This document shows, piece after piece, positions 45,101 to 55,800 of a stretch of DNA of 64,000 nt; the stretch's first letter is position 1, and the number at the start of each line of letters is the position of its first letter. Both the position numbers and the translations under genes were made by a program. Under the pieces are notes generated by a model. That model saw only the letters and a program-made list of their open reading frames with translations. It did not search any database and was not told where the DNA came from. Origin of the DNA: Phoebastria nigripes (lineage: Eukaryota; Chordata; Aves; Procellariiformes; Diomedeidae); NCBI GenBank assembly GCA_035582835.1, contig JAYKAV010003064.1, forward strand, positions 186,001-250,000, given 5' to 3'.

Positions 45101-48086
45101 TCTCCAACCTTGGAGATATTAAAAACTTGACTGGAGAAGGTCATGAGCAACCTGTTGCAGAACAGGGGTTGGACTAGAGACCTCCGGAGGTCCTGCCTGA
45201 CTTGAATTAGTCTGTGAGTCTATCAGTGGTGGAGCAAAGCTGGTTCCCACCATCACAGCAGCTATGCTATCTTCAAAAGTGACCCTGAACCCATGGGTTC
45301 TTCTTCTGATCTTCTATTGTAGAGCCAGGGAAATCAGCTGCAGTGTGCTCTGGAGGTGGCATATGCCCAGCAGGAAAGTTTTCCAGAGAGACGTCGAGTC
45401 CCTCTGTGTCCTGGGCAGAGAAGTGGTCATTGCAAGGCATGCAGGCAGAGAGATAGGAACATCCCCAGGTGTTCCCCACAAGGAAGGAGGGAGGTATAAA
45501 TTCCTCCCCTGCCAAGGGCTCAGCCAAGCCAGCCCAGTGAGTCAAGGATTACTGTTCTGATTGCTTTTCTAAGAGGAGATTAATTTCAGTGTACATTTCA
45601 GATAATCCAGAATCACTCCTGAAGTGGTAGATGTAATTTTAGATGAAGTTTGGCAGGGGAGAGGGGAAAGTAAAGGAAAACTTTTGTTTAAGTGAAATGA
45701 CCCCTCCTGGTCAGGCTGCTCTCAGGCTGGGCCATCACAACACATCCTTCTGGCCGGGAAATCCATCTTTGTGGTGCCATCGAATATCCTGCTACCCTAC
45801 GTCATAACCTCTTAGATGCGTCAATTTTAACATTTGCTGCCGCTTTCCACGCTGCAGAAGTGATGGCTGCTCTCTTAGACTTATTTTCAGATTTCTGTAG
45901 TTCTTCCTCAAACACAAAACTCCTTGAATTTCCGTCACCTTGTGGCTGCTCTGCAGAAATGCCTTTGTAGCAAGTGTACAGGATTCAAACAGTGAGCCCT
46001 CTGAAACACTTGCGTGTCTACGGTCCTGCGCAATTTAAGCTACTAGGAAGATTATGGCATTTACTTAAAACTTGGTTAGTTTTACAGCTAAACTGATTAA
46101 TTTAGTTCATAATTATCACCTAGAATGGACCTGAAAGAAGTAACTGAAGGAACCAATTTGTCCAGAAAAAAGAAACACACAGCATGGTTGAGGTTGGAAG
46201 GGACCTCTTGAGATCACCTGGTCCAACCCCCCTGCTCCTAGAGCAGGTTGTCCAGGACTGTGTCTAGATGGTTTCTGAGTACCTCCAAGGATGGAGACTC
46301 CACCACCTCTCTGGGCAACCTGTGCCAGTGCTTGGTCACCCTCACAGGGAAAAAGTGTTTCCTGGTGTTCAGGGGGAACCTCCTGTGCTTCAGTTTGTGC
46401 CCATCACCCCTGGTCCTGTCACTGGGCACCACTGAAAAGAGCCTGGCTCTGTCCTCTGTGTGCCCTCCCTTCAGGCATTTATACACATCGATGAGGTCCC
46501 CCTGGGCCTTCTCTTCTCTAGGCTGAACCATCCCTGCTCTCTCAGCCTTTCCTCATAGGAGAAATGCTCTGGTCCCTTCATCATCTTTGTGGCCCTTTGC
46601 TGGACTCTCTCCAGTAGCTCCATCTCTTTTTTGTACTGAGGAGCCCAGAACTGGACCCAGCACTCCAGGTGTAGCCTCACCAGTCCCGAGTAGAGGGGAA
46701 GGATCACCTCCCTTGACCTGCTGGCAACACTCCACCTCAATGACACAACACTTTACACCTTAAAAAAAAAAACCCAACAAATGGGCAATATTTCTATAAA
46801 TTTCAAAGGAGAAAAATACTCAGAAAAGATGCTGTCAACATTCTCAGTAATTCCACGCTCTGCTTTTCTGTCAGTGCAGAGCACCATCTTTTTTGGGGGG
46901 ACTGGGAACAGTATCAGGATTTAAAATTTTTGATTCCCCTTCCTGCCATCCTTTCTGATATATCAGAAAGGATCAACAGCATTGGTGAGTACAGAGCTTT
47001 TGCTTTTTTTAACCATCTCTAATAATCACACAAGTTTATTTTCTTTTGTCCTGATGCAAGGCTGGGTTTTTTTCAGATCGAGTTTCTCTTGTGGGTTCTC
47101 CTTTGGATTTCAAGTCCAAATGTACATTTGCCATACGAATAACCACCCCTGCTCTATGCCTAAATGGGTCTCCCCAATGTGTTTTTATGATACGCGCACG
47201 CTGCCTATCTCAGCATCTCCCTGTTCCCACTGCCTGTGCGCGAGTTCACCTCTGTAGGTAAGGACACTGTATGCTTGAGGCGAAAGGCCAGCAAGTCCCG
47301 TGTAACCTGAAGCACAACGAGGTTTGAGAAACACAACCGAGATAAAGATCACCCCTTACAAACTACCCAAGGAGAGCTCACCAGATGAGCAAGTCAGCCG
47401 AGCAGCACAGAGGAAATCAACTGCTCCACCTCCCCGCTCTTGTCACGAGTGAACAGAAACAGAACAAGAGAGGGAGAAGGGCAGCATCATCAGCAAAGCA
47501 GAGGGCTGAGAACAAGTGCCTGATACTCAAGCGTACTAACACGCTGCTTTTAAAGTAAAACTGACATAAAACCACTGCAAATGGGCTTTCAGAGTTGGGT
47601 TTGGTTTCAGGCATTCCCATACCATGCTTGGTTTCTTCTCTCTTACATACCAGCAGACTTGCCTCAGTCTGCTTGCCGTCTGTTTACATTACCACAACGC
47701 ATTAGTCAACCCTCCAGCAGCTACAAGGCCAGGCTCCCTCAAGAGGGAGTCACGGCTCGGCTCTTCCCTTCAAATCCCTCTGACGGCAAGTGCAGGGCAA
47801 CCCCGGGAAGAGCGCGAGGAAGAACCAGGGTGTTTCTTTCCCATGACAGACGCAATAAAAAGCGAGGCCCTAACGGCTGAATAACCTCAGCCTGTCGGGT
47901 GAGGCCGCACGCAGAACGCACGCTAACTCATGGGAGTCGCTTCCCTACGCTGATTTCCTCCTTCCTTACCCAGCCTCCGGCTGCCTCCCCGCCCGGCCCC
48001 AGCGCCAGCTTCGCCGCGGCGGCCGCCACCGCCCCCAGCAGCCCTGCAGCCACCGCCGCCGCCGCCGCCCCGCCGCCCGCCTGCAT
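42012..48086 (-). CDS. TMEM42: TMEM42 transmembrane protein 42, complete, 3 coding exons, 135 aa
   Basis: A small multi-pass membrane protein of unknown function, related to EamA-type (drug/metabolite transporter) helices. Exons 47970-48086, 43012-43158 and 42012-42155 join in phase 0 to give 135 residues (human about 159, with a longer N-terminus). Four hydrophobic segments are visible: about residues 7-30 (Ala-rich), 42-68, 72-95 and 102-123. Conserved elements include [29 protein letters not shown] and LLFGE-x3-PLWWVGL. The protein ends KKEA, a KKxx-type dilysine signal. Intron 1 is 4.8 kb and carries two CR1 fragments. Its start lies only about 190 bases from the predicted 3' end of KIF15, in the same orientation, as expected from mammalian synteny. 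Confidence 0.92.
42156..43011 (-). other. TMEM42 intron 2
   Basis: 0.86-kb intron bounded by GTGAGT and TTCAG on the minus strand. Open frames on the plus strand here have no recognisable similarity. Confidence 0.85.
43012..43158 (-). CDS. TMEM42: TMEM42 coding exon 2
   Basis: 147 nt, 49 codons. [20 protein letters not shown] is membrane helix 2; [19 protein letters not shown] begins helix 3. Acceptor CTACAG and donor GTGAGT. Strongly similar to the central part of mammalian TMEM42. Confidence 0.94.
44940..45222 (+). mobile_element. Old CR1 LINE 3' fragment in TMEM42 intron 1
   Basis: Plus-strand CR1 3' region: AACCACCTGCCTGAGG, GGAGATATTAAAAACTTGAC, GGACTAGAGACCTCC and CCTGACTTGAATTAGTCTGTGAG follow the order of the CR1 end. 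It is clearly diverged and antisense to the gene. Confidence 0.75.
46180..46740 (-). mobile_element. CR1 LINE 3' fragment in TMEM42 intron 1
   Basis: Well-preserved antisense CR1 end. Plus strand has GGTTGGAAGGGACCTCTTGA, CTCTCTGGGCAACCTGTGCC and GGTCCTGTCACTGGGCACC. The minus strand encodes CR1 ORF2 relics such as [20 protein letters not shown] and [19 protein letters not shown]. 5'-truncated and inactive. Confidence 0.93.
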
Positions 48087-48240
48087 GCCGGGCCCGCCGC
48101 CCCTCCGAGCCCGCCGCCTTCCGGGGCGCGCCCCGCCGCAGCACCGCCCCTGCGCAGGGGTGGGCAGGGAGGACAGGGGCGGCCGTGCCGCGGCTGCCGA
48201 CCGGCCGAGCTCCCGCGGCAGGGCTGCGGTGCTGACGGGG
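47950..48240. promoter_or_regulatory. TMEM42: CpG island / TMEM42 promoter region
   Basis: Extremely GC-rich and CpG-dense DNA (runs of GCC/GCG) covering TMEM42 exon 1 and the sequence before it. No TATA box is seen, consistent with a housekeeping-type CpG promoter. It directly abuts the 3' end of KIF15. Confidence 0.78.
47970..48086 (-). CDS. TMEM42: TMEM42 coding exon 1
   Basis: 117 nt, 39 codons from ATG at 48086. [20 protein letters not shown] then [10 protein letters not shown] is an Ala-rich first membrane helix; the KLALG element matches the mammalian KLAFG. Ends GGW with donor GTAAGG. An in-frame upstream Met at 48272 would add 62 Arg/Pro-rich residues, but that codon lies within about 5 bases of the predicted KIF15 3' end, so the shorter start is preferred. 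Confidence 0.8.
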
Positions 48241-48274
48241 GAAGAAGGGGAAAGAAAAACGCACGTGTGCAATG

Positions 48275-49747
48275 TTCATTTATATACAAAGTCTTTATTT
48301 TTTTAAAAAAAGGACGGAGTAAGGAACAATGCAAGTCCTGCTGTAGGCGTACAACACAGAAAGGCTCACGAGTAAGCAGCGTGCGGCAGGGAGGTGCAGA
48401 AAACCCNGCCTGCACGGAAATAGTCCAGAAACAGTCACACAGGGGGAGACAGGTGCTCCGAGGAACATTTGTAAACCTAGAACACGGCAATAACAAACGA
48501 AGCCCACAGGAGACAAGAGCTTTGTGGTCCCAGACAAACCCCTCCCGATGGCTAGTAATAATTGTTAGCCACTTCTCATCACTTACTGTCTACAGAAAAA
48601 AAAACACCTCCCCAGGTTAAGGTCTGTTTACTTCGATACTCCACAGCACAGTTCAAGTGGAAACAAATCTGCAGGATTAGGCAACTTTAAAATTCTTCTT
48701 CCCCTCAGCCAAATACTGAAGAAACTCACAAGGTACCTTACCCTTTACTTGACACACATCTTTCTCTTCATCCCCTTTTGCCGCATCACTTGTGGGCAAA
48801 GGTAGTATTGTACAAAGTAGCCAAAAATAGAATGATGGTATTACTGACAGTAAAACAAAAAAGCTAAACACACAAGTGTTTGATATGGGTATATAAATCA
48901 ATGTCTTGTGTTCCACTAAAAAGTTTCAGTTATTTGCAATAAATCATAAGTGTGATTAAATGAACTTATGCTATAATCCTAAAATGTTCTGCATAGTTTC
49001 AGATCTTGTTTCTTAACATTTCTAACTTCCGTTTGATAAGAAAATGGTTGCAAAATACTTCAAAAGAATTTCCTACAGTGCTAATATAGAAGTCTGCTGT
49101 AAGTTTATACTGGGGAAAAAGATGTTTAAAAAAGCATTTTAATTTCCAATAGAGAAAGAAAAGCATACAAAGCCAAAAGATATTTATAGTACTATTTACA
49201 AGTCTATTACAAAATTCACATGCGTGCTTTATTGAACAAACTTCAATATGAAAATTATTTCTAAGCAACACATAAGTATTAATAGTTAATAAATTTGACA
49301 AGTTAAAATTAACTCAGTAAAAACACCCTATGTTTAGGTAAAGAAAGGAAAAAAAAAAAAAGAAATTGTGCTTTTAAAAATTCGGCTCTGGTGGAAAATG
49401 GAGCATTTCAGAAGAGGTAGGAAAAAAAGCACAAAAGGCAACAAAAATCCAGGTGTGTTCCCAGTGAGAAAGCTTTTCCTTGGCAAGGTACAAAAGTTTC
49501 AAGGAAGTATCTTCCAGCACCTATACAAAATCAGTTTTTGAAAAATTATAGGAAGGTGTTAATATGTCATTGAAAGCTGCCCACTTAGCTGGAGTAAATT
49601 CTTCACTAAAAGTTATTATACCAGCAAAAAATCCAGGAACTAAAATACTTGATTATTCTGGAACCACAGCAAAAGTCAAGTTTGACAACTGGCTTTTGCT
49701 TATCCTGTACACTTTAAAAATATGGCTCTGCAGTTTTATTCATGTCA
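48275..49747 (-). other. KIF15: KIF15 3' UTR
   Basis: AT-rich sequence from the KIF15 stop to the predicted poly(A) site. No recognisable open frame or transposon. Several other AATAAA-type hexamers occur within it (for example around 48936), so shorter 3' ends are possible. Confidence 0.65.
48294..48299 (-). terminator. KIF15: KIF15 polyadenylation signal
   Basis: TTTATT on the plus strand = AATAAA on the minus strand, followed within 30 bases (to about 48270) by TG/GT-rich sequence on the minus strand. It gives a 3' UTR of about 1.45 kb after the KIF15 stop. Confidence 0.72.
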
Positions 49748-49831
49748 TTACAGCTGATCATGATGTCTACACGTGTCACATTTTTTTGATTCTTTCAAAA
49801 AAGCATTTTCAACTCGTAGTTTTTCAGTCTC
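49748..49831 (-). CDS. KIF15: KIF15 last coding exon
   Basis: 84 nt: 27 codons and a TAA stop at 49750-49748. ETEKLRVENAFLKESKK matches the mammalian terminus; the following CDTCRHHDQL does not match the human ending I know. Acceptor ATAG at 49833-49832. Confidence 0.9.
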   Translation of the reverse strand, partial: ETEKLRVENAFLKESKKCDTCRHHDQL

Positions 49832-52800
49832 CTATAAAACAGAAAAAACATGGGGGTATTAAGGAAATTANACTCACTTCTTTTGTATTTTGAAGTAAGT
49901 GATACCTACACTTGAACAAGTGTTCTATACACTATGTACTTGAGGAAATAAAATGGGGTGATTCTTGTCTGGGGCCTGTAAGGACACAGACCAGCCATGA
50001 CCTACACAACCGCATAAAATCACAGGTATCTATTACTCTCCAACAGAAGAGCAAGAATTTCATTCTCAAAGCTTAGCTCTCTTCTATGTCAGGCCATTAC
50101 TTCATCTATATTCTACTCTGCAGCTTACCTCAGTAAGTTTAGCATAATCTTTCTTCAGTTTCACAAGATACTGAATCTTCTGGTTTAGGTTTTGATGACC
50201 AAGTAATTTTCCGTTCTCCTCGGCAAGAGAGTCAACTTGCTTCCTCAGCAAGTCCATTTCCTGTAATTAATAAATACATTGTGTACCTCTTAATTGTAGC
50301 CCCTTCCTTCTCTTTTCAGAAGGAATAGCTTCTTTAGAACTATTAACATACTAACATTTAAGTTGTACACAACATACAACATTTATGTTGTAACATGATG
50401 CAAGAGTTGGTTCATTCAGGAAAGACGTATTTGTCTTATGTCTCCTTAGCTACTACATTAGATCCCTCTAAAGGGCAAAAGCACCATTTGATTTGTATTA
50501 CAAACCGCAACAGTGACTTCCGTACCCAGAGTTCCACTACTGCAGGAAACAGCATTACAAATAAAACTAAACTGCAAGACAAAACATTTCCAGAGACAGT
50601 CTTTGATTGCCAATTAATTCAGAATATTGTCCAATTAGCAACAGCTCTACCTCTGCTGAATAAGATTCTACTGTAAAGACAACAAAAAAATTATACATAT
50701 AGAACCTTTCCAATTCTGTCTCTCTCTTCATACGTTTCCTCCAGTTTTGATCTAATTTCTTCTTTTTCATGAAATGCTTTCAGCTCCAAAGCTCTTGTTC
50801 GTTCCATCTCCAGAGTCATTTCAAGACAAGTATTCTCTTTGATTTTGAGGGTATTTTTGGTCTCTTCTAATCTGCCAATATAAAAGCACCATATAATATT
50901 AAAAAACAAAATAAATGGCATACAACTGAATAGTAAGTAATCCTTGGACATGTAGGCAGACTCTTCTAAAAATATTCTTTTAAGACAATTTATTTTCCCT
51001 AGAACTCAGTGCTAACAGAAGGAAAAATCGCATTCTGCTTCACAGCTCTTGAGTTTGATACAATCTCTTCACTAGTCAGTGTTTTGGAGTTGCTCCTCTT
51101 TTTGGGAAGTATGCTGTTTCCATACAAGTCCACTCATTAAAGAAAACAGAAGCTTCACCTACTAGAACGCTAAGAATTCATCTAAGGCATGTAAATTTGC
51201 CAGATGAACTCTGCTGTTCTTCAAGTTTCCCCTAAACTGCTTGTTTGTATATGGCTTTTCCCCAGTAGCCTTGTTGCTCAGAAACATCTCCAAACAGCTC
51301 GGAGATGGTCTGAGCTTGTTTGGCCTGATAACAGAAGGACCACCACTTTGGATAGATGTCTTGTCTGCTGAAAAATGTTTTAATTCTGTCAGGCTCACAG
51401 AATACTAAGCCATGCCATCAAACTTAGCAGCCTATCTACTGATTATATGAACTTTAGTAATTTTGCATGTCTATTCAACTATTGCATAAATTAAAATATT
51501 TTTGTCATCAGTTTTGTTTCACTGAAGCCTGGTGTTTAAGACCTACTGTATGAAAACAGAATTCATTTGCTGCATTTGTCAAGACAGTTTCTTGATGACA
51601 AAAGAATCTTTTTCCTCTTTGTACATTATTTGTTTGTACGAGACATTGTAGCATTGTATAAAGTGTATTTCAGAGACCAGACAGGTATGAAAAACCAATG
51701 CATTGAATAGCAAAATAACNCCTAATCAAGACTAAGGTTTCTGGAAAACTCAGTATAAATTACTTTTGAAATGACCATGTTCATAAAAACTATCTTCATC
51801 CTTAAAAGAAGTTACGTACATAGAAAGCGTTCCATTAAATGTAAATAATTCAAATATTGGGAGATTCAGCCACTATGAGTCCCTGAAGCAATACAAATTA
51901 GGAAAAGAATAACAGGAGCAACATTTTCAAACTAATTTTCATCTACTAATTCAGTATTTTATTTCTTGATTACTATCCATCCAAGGTGCAAAACCACTTG
52001 AATTTCAAGGACCACTTGCACAATAGTGCAAACACAATCTAGGAATCCTTTAATAAACAATTTTCATTATTCAAGCTGAAGCGCAAAAAATAAAACAAAT
52101 AGCATAAAAAAGCAAATAATTATATTAAGTTTAAAATTGTAAAATATTTATAATATTAATAAAGAAATGAACAGTATTTCAAATTAATTTGAAAAGGAAT
52201 GTGCTTAGAATTCACTGCATATAAGAGAATTCAAAACAAATAGCTTTAAACAATTCAAAGTGTCCCTTCTAAATTAAGTTTTTCTATGGTTCTATCTATT
52301 TCAGAGCATTTTCCTGATATAATGCTACCCTTTTAGAAAATACAGTAATAGGTGCTACTACCACCTACTGATGAGAAAGAGTAAGAACTTAATGTGTCTT
52401 GCAGAACTGTAAACATTTCCAAACTACATCTTTTATAGTTTCAGATCTTGGACTTCTATTGCTTAAATATATGTTTTTGGTATTAATGAGTTTAATATAA
52501 GTCTCCAGTTCAATGAACAATATTAAACTTACTCTGCTTTGATTTTCAGCATCTCCTCCATCGCTTTATTCTGTAAGAGTTAAAAATATTAGTTACATTC
52601 ATAATGTTTAATATACATATAAATATACAAAATTTTTTGTCACTTAACTGATGCCACATATCTCATTCCGGATCCTACCAAAATCATCCTACTGCCCCGT
52701 AACTCACATCTCTAACATTCACTATAAGTTCATCTCTTTGCTATATGCACGTATTTCCAATTTCATGCCAGCACAAATGACCCACAGCAATATCTCTGCC

Positions 52801-55800
52801 CATTCATACACAGCAGAGCTCTGACAGGGGGTTGTTCTGTGTGGGAGATCTGTGGCAACCTCCACTGTGACATTAACTTCCCTTTGGCAGAGCCCTGACG
52901 TAGCAAGTGACACAATCTTCACTTTCCAACTCTGTGGAGATGAGTTAGATTTAGTGATCTGAAACTGGTTTTGCTTATTGTGCAATCTGACACCCAGTTC
53001 ACTGGTGTTGGACCAAGACAGAAGCCTTAAGAAATAAGTATCAGGCTCTGTATCAGTTAGGATTCACTAGAAATCAGTGTTTATTTCACTGCCATGAGAT
53101 AGAAGAAAACATGTTAATACTTCATAGCAGGGAAACAGCAACTGACTGCTACATGAGAAGGGTAATATACCTTGGCCAGTCGTTCTTCAGCAATCTCCTC
53201 CTCTTTCTCTTTGAGGTACTGAACATCAGGATGTTTCTGATCACTAGGAAATCCAAGAATGAGGAAAGTTTCTCACAAACAGAGTAAACCAGTTGTAAAA
53301 ACATCTTACTCAGATTAAACCAGTAAATGTATGTAGTTGTCTTGACACATGTTTGTACCCAGAATACTGAACATCATGAAACAACTCTGAAAGGGTTTAG
53401 ACTTCTATATTCCAAGAACATCACATTTTCCTTTATTAGAGTATAGAGAAACTAATGTTTTAATGAAAACAATTAAAAATGTAGTAACTATGCAACTGTA
53501 TGTTAGACAGCTTTGGGATTGAGGTAAATGTTTGATTAGTTCATGATGCTCATATGCATATAGACTGCAGAAAGCAACTCCTTCCTACAAGATCTTTGCT
53601 CAGTGGTCTTGCCAAGTCAAGAAGGTAAAAGATTTTTGTATTCAGAAGACTTGGAAACTTTATTTTGTTAGTTTTTAATAAACATGACATTGGATGGAAG
53701 TAAGCAAACACCATAAAATTAAAATAACCCGCAAACCAACACACCATTGGGACCACTTCATTCTTGTAGTATGCCATAAGGGAAGAACTTAATTGATTAA
53801 CAGTTATTGTTATTTGATGCAATTATAAAAGATCACTATCTTCAGTAACTTAAAAATCTTTGTCAACATACCTAGCTAGGGTGATTTATTTTTCATATCT
53901 GGTATAAACAGCCTTAGTCTGAGAGAGTAAGTGTGTGTATGTGTGGGTGGTTTTTTGTTAATGTTAATTAAATGCCAGCTTAAAAAGTCTAACAACTTCT
54001 GAAAACTAAAATAAAAATAATTTCTTTTCCTTGTTAAATTTTGGTACAACCCACTTCCAAAATCCACCCAAATTCGTCCAGCTTATAAATGGTTGGACAA
54101 AACTGCAACACACTTTGTTTACTTATTCTCGGTTGATACTTAACATGAACTTTAAAACCTCCAAGTTTAGAATCATTGATTATGCTTGAGCCTTTCAAAT
54201 TCCAGTACTGGTCAGCCTGTACCAGCTCCAAAGTAGTGCACTGAGCCCGCTCCAGCTTAGCATTATAGAGGTGAAGGCTGACCTTTCCTGTACAGCTTGC
54301 TCTTCCCTGCCCTAACACTAAATACCAGAAGAGAGCAGGCACTTGGCCTCATTTTGTATTCTCAAACATCCTCCAATGCAGTCCAAGATCCTCACATCTC
54401 ATTACTTTGTCACGTGTGACACCAATGATCAAATCATCTCGCTCTCTAACACTGGGCTACACAAAAGATAACTACTACCTGCTGCTGCTATCAGCTGCTC
54501 CCATAATGTATGAGGCACATGTCTGTTGTGTATATCCCCACCTGAAATATCTAAACCTGATTTTTCAGAGAGCATGCAATATACTATTAGCCTTTGGTCT
54601 ATTCAAACCACAACTATCGACTAACAGCAGCTGGGAATTGTTAATGCTTATCCAAATTATATCCCAAGGTCCCAAGTTGGGAATCCAGCAAATGAGGAAC
54701 ATAAAAGTAATGCTTTTCTGTGAAAAATTAGGTCCAAGTAACCTACTCCATAAACTGTGTGAAAAACAAAGCCACAGAATCCAGTTTTCCATGGCAAGGT
54801 AACATCATCTTGTTTTTCTGCGATTCCCATTTCAATTCACAACACTTTCAAATGTCTGTTGCAAACAAAGCAGAAGGACCTAGAGACATCATCATCATTC
54901 AGTATCCCACCTGATCTGTCCCACCAAGTCGGTCTTGTGCACAGAATGTTTTCTACAAATGAATCCCTTCATAATTGAAGATTACTGTATAATACATATA
55001 ATGCAAGGACAAATTGGAGTTGCAGAGACATCTGCAATTACAGCATCTTCTAATTGGAATACTTAATTTTGAAAATTTAATAGTGTTCTTTTACATTAAA
55101 TACTTATCTTACCAAAAAGTCAGTTCTAAAACTGACAACACTGATAGTTCATTGAATAGAGATAAAAGTTCTGTAAAATATTTTTTGATACATTTAATAG
55201 GCAAAAAAAGATTAAACTCCTACCTAGCATTAAGTTACTGTTTACTAAATTGCCCCTTAAAAATGCATTGTCATTAAATAAATAAACAGAATTATTTGCT
55301 GCCAGTTAAGATTTCTTTTCAGAAGATGTAAAACAGCAGATTATTTAATTCTTTACAAAATTGAAAACAAAGAAGAAACAAAAGAGGTAAGCCACGAAAC
55401 AAAATCTTTTCTGTCCAAAACTGTACAGATTACAGTTCGAACCAAACCTCAGGATATCTCCAATCTGAGGTATACAGCAGCATACCATCTTTTCAGAGGA
55501 AGTTCATTCCTTACCCTCAAAAACACAAGGTGGAGAACTGGTTTCATTTATGTCTATGTTAAAGCTTCTGTTGAATGCATTTGGACATTTCCTACATACT
55601 GAATCCATAACCGCACAAGTTATATGACAATATATAATACACAGCAATGGCTATGCATGTAATTATTTTACATTCTATTTCCATTTCCTTTATAAAACTT
55701 TGCTGTATTTAAGAATTTGTGATTTAAAGGCAATAAAGTTTACAAGCCAGTAAACAATTTTCATGGAAAAGGCTGAGTCAATCTAATTATACAAACAATA

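Larger units (their letters stand above)
43159..47969 (-). other. TMEM42 intron 1
   Basis: 4.8-kb intron. Holds two CR1 fragments (44.94-45.22 kb and 46.18-46.74 kb); the remainder shows nothing recognisable. Confidence 0.8.

Noticed and set aside
47899..48306. 135-codon plus-strand open frame across the CpG island
   Set aside because: Ala/Pro/Arg-rich translation typical of GC-rich promoters; the TMEM42 first exon on the minus strand accounts for the region.
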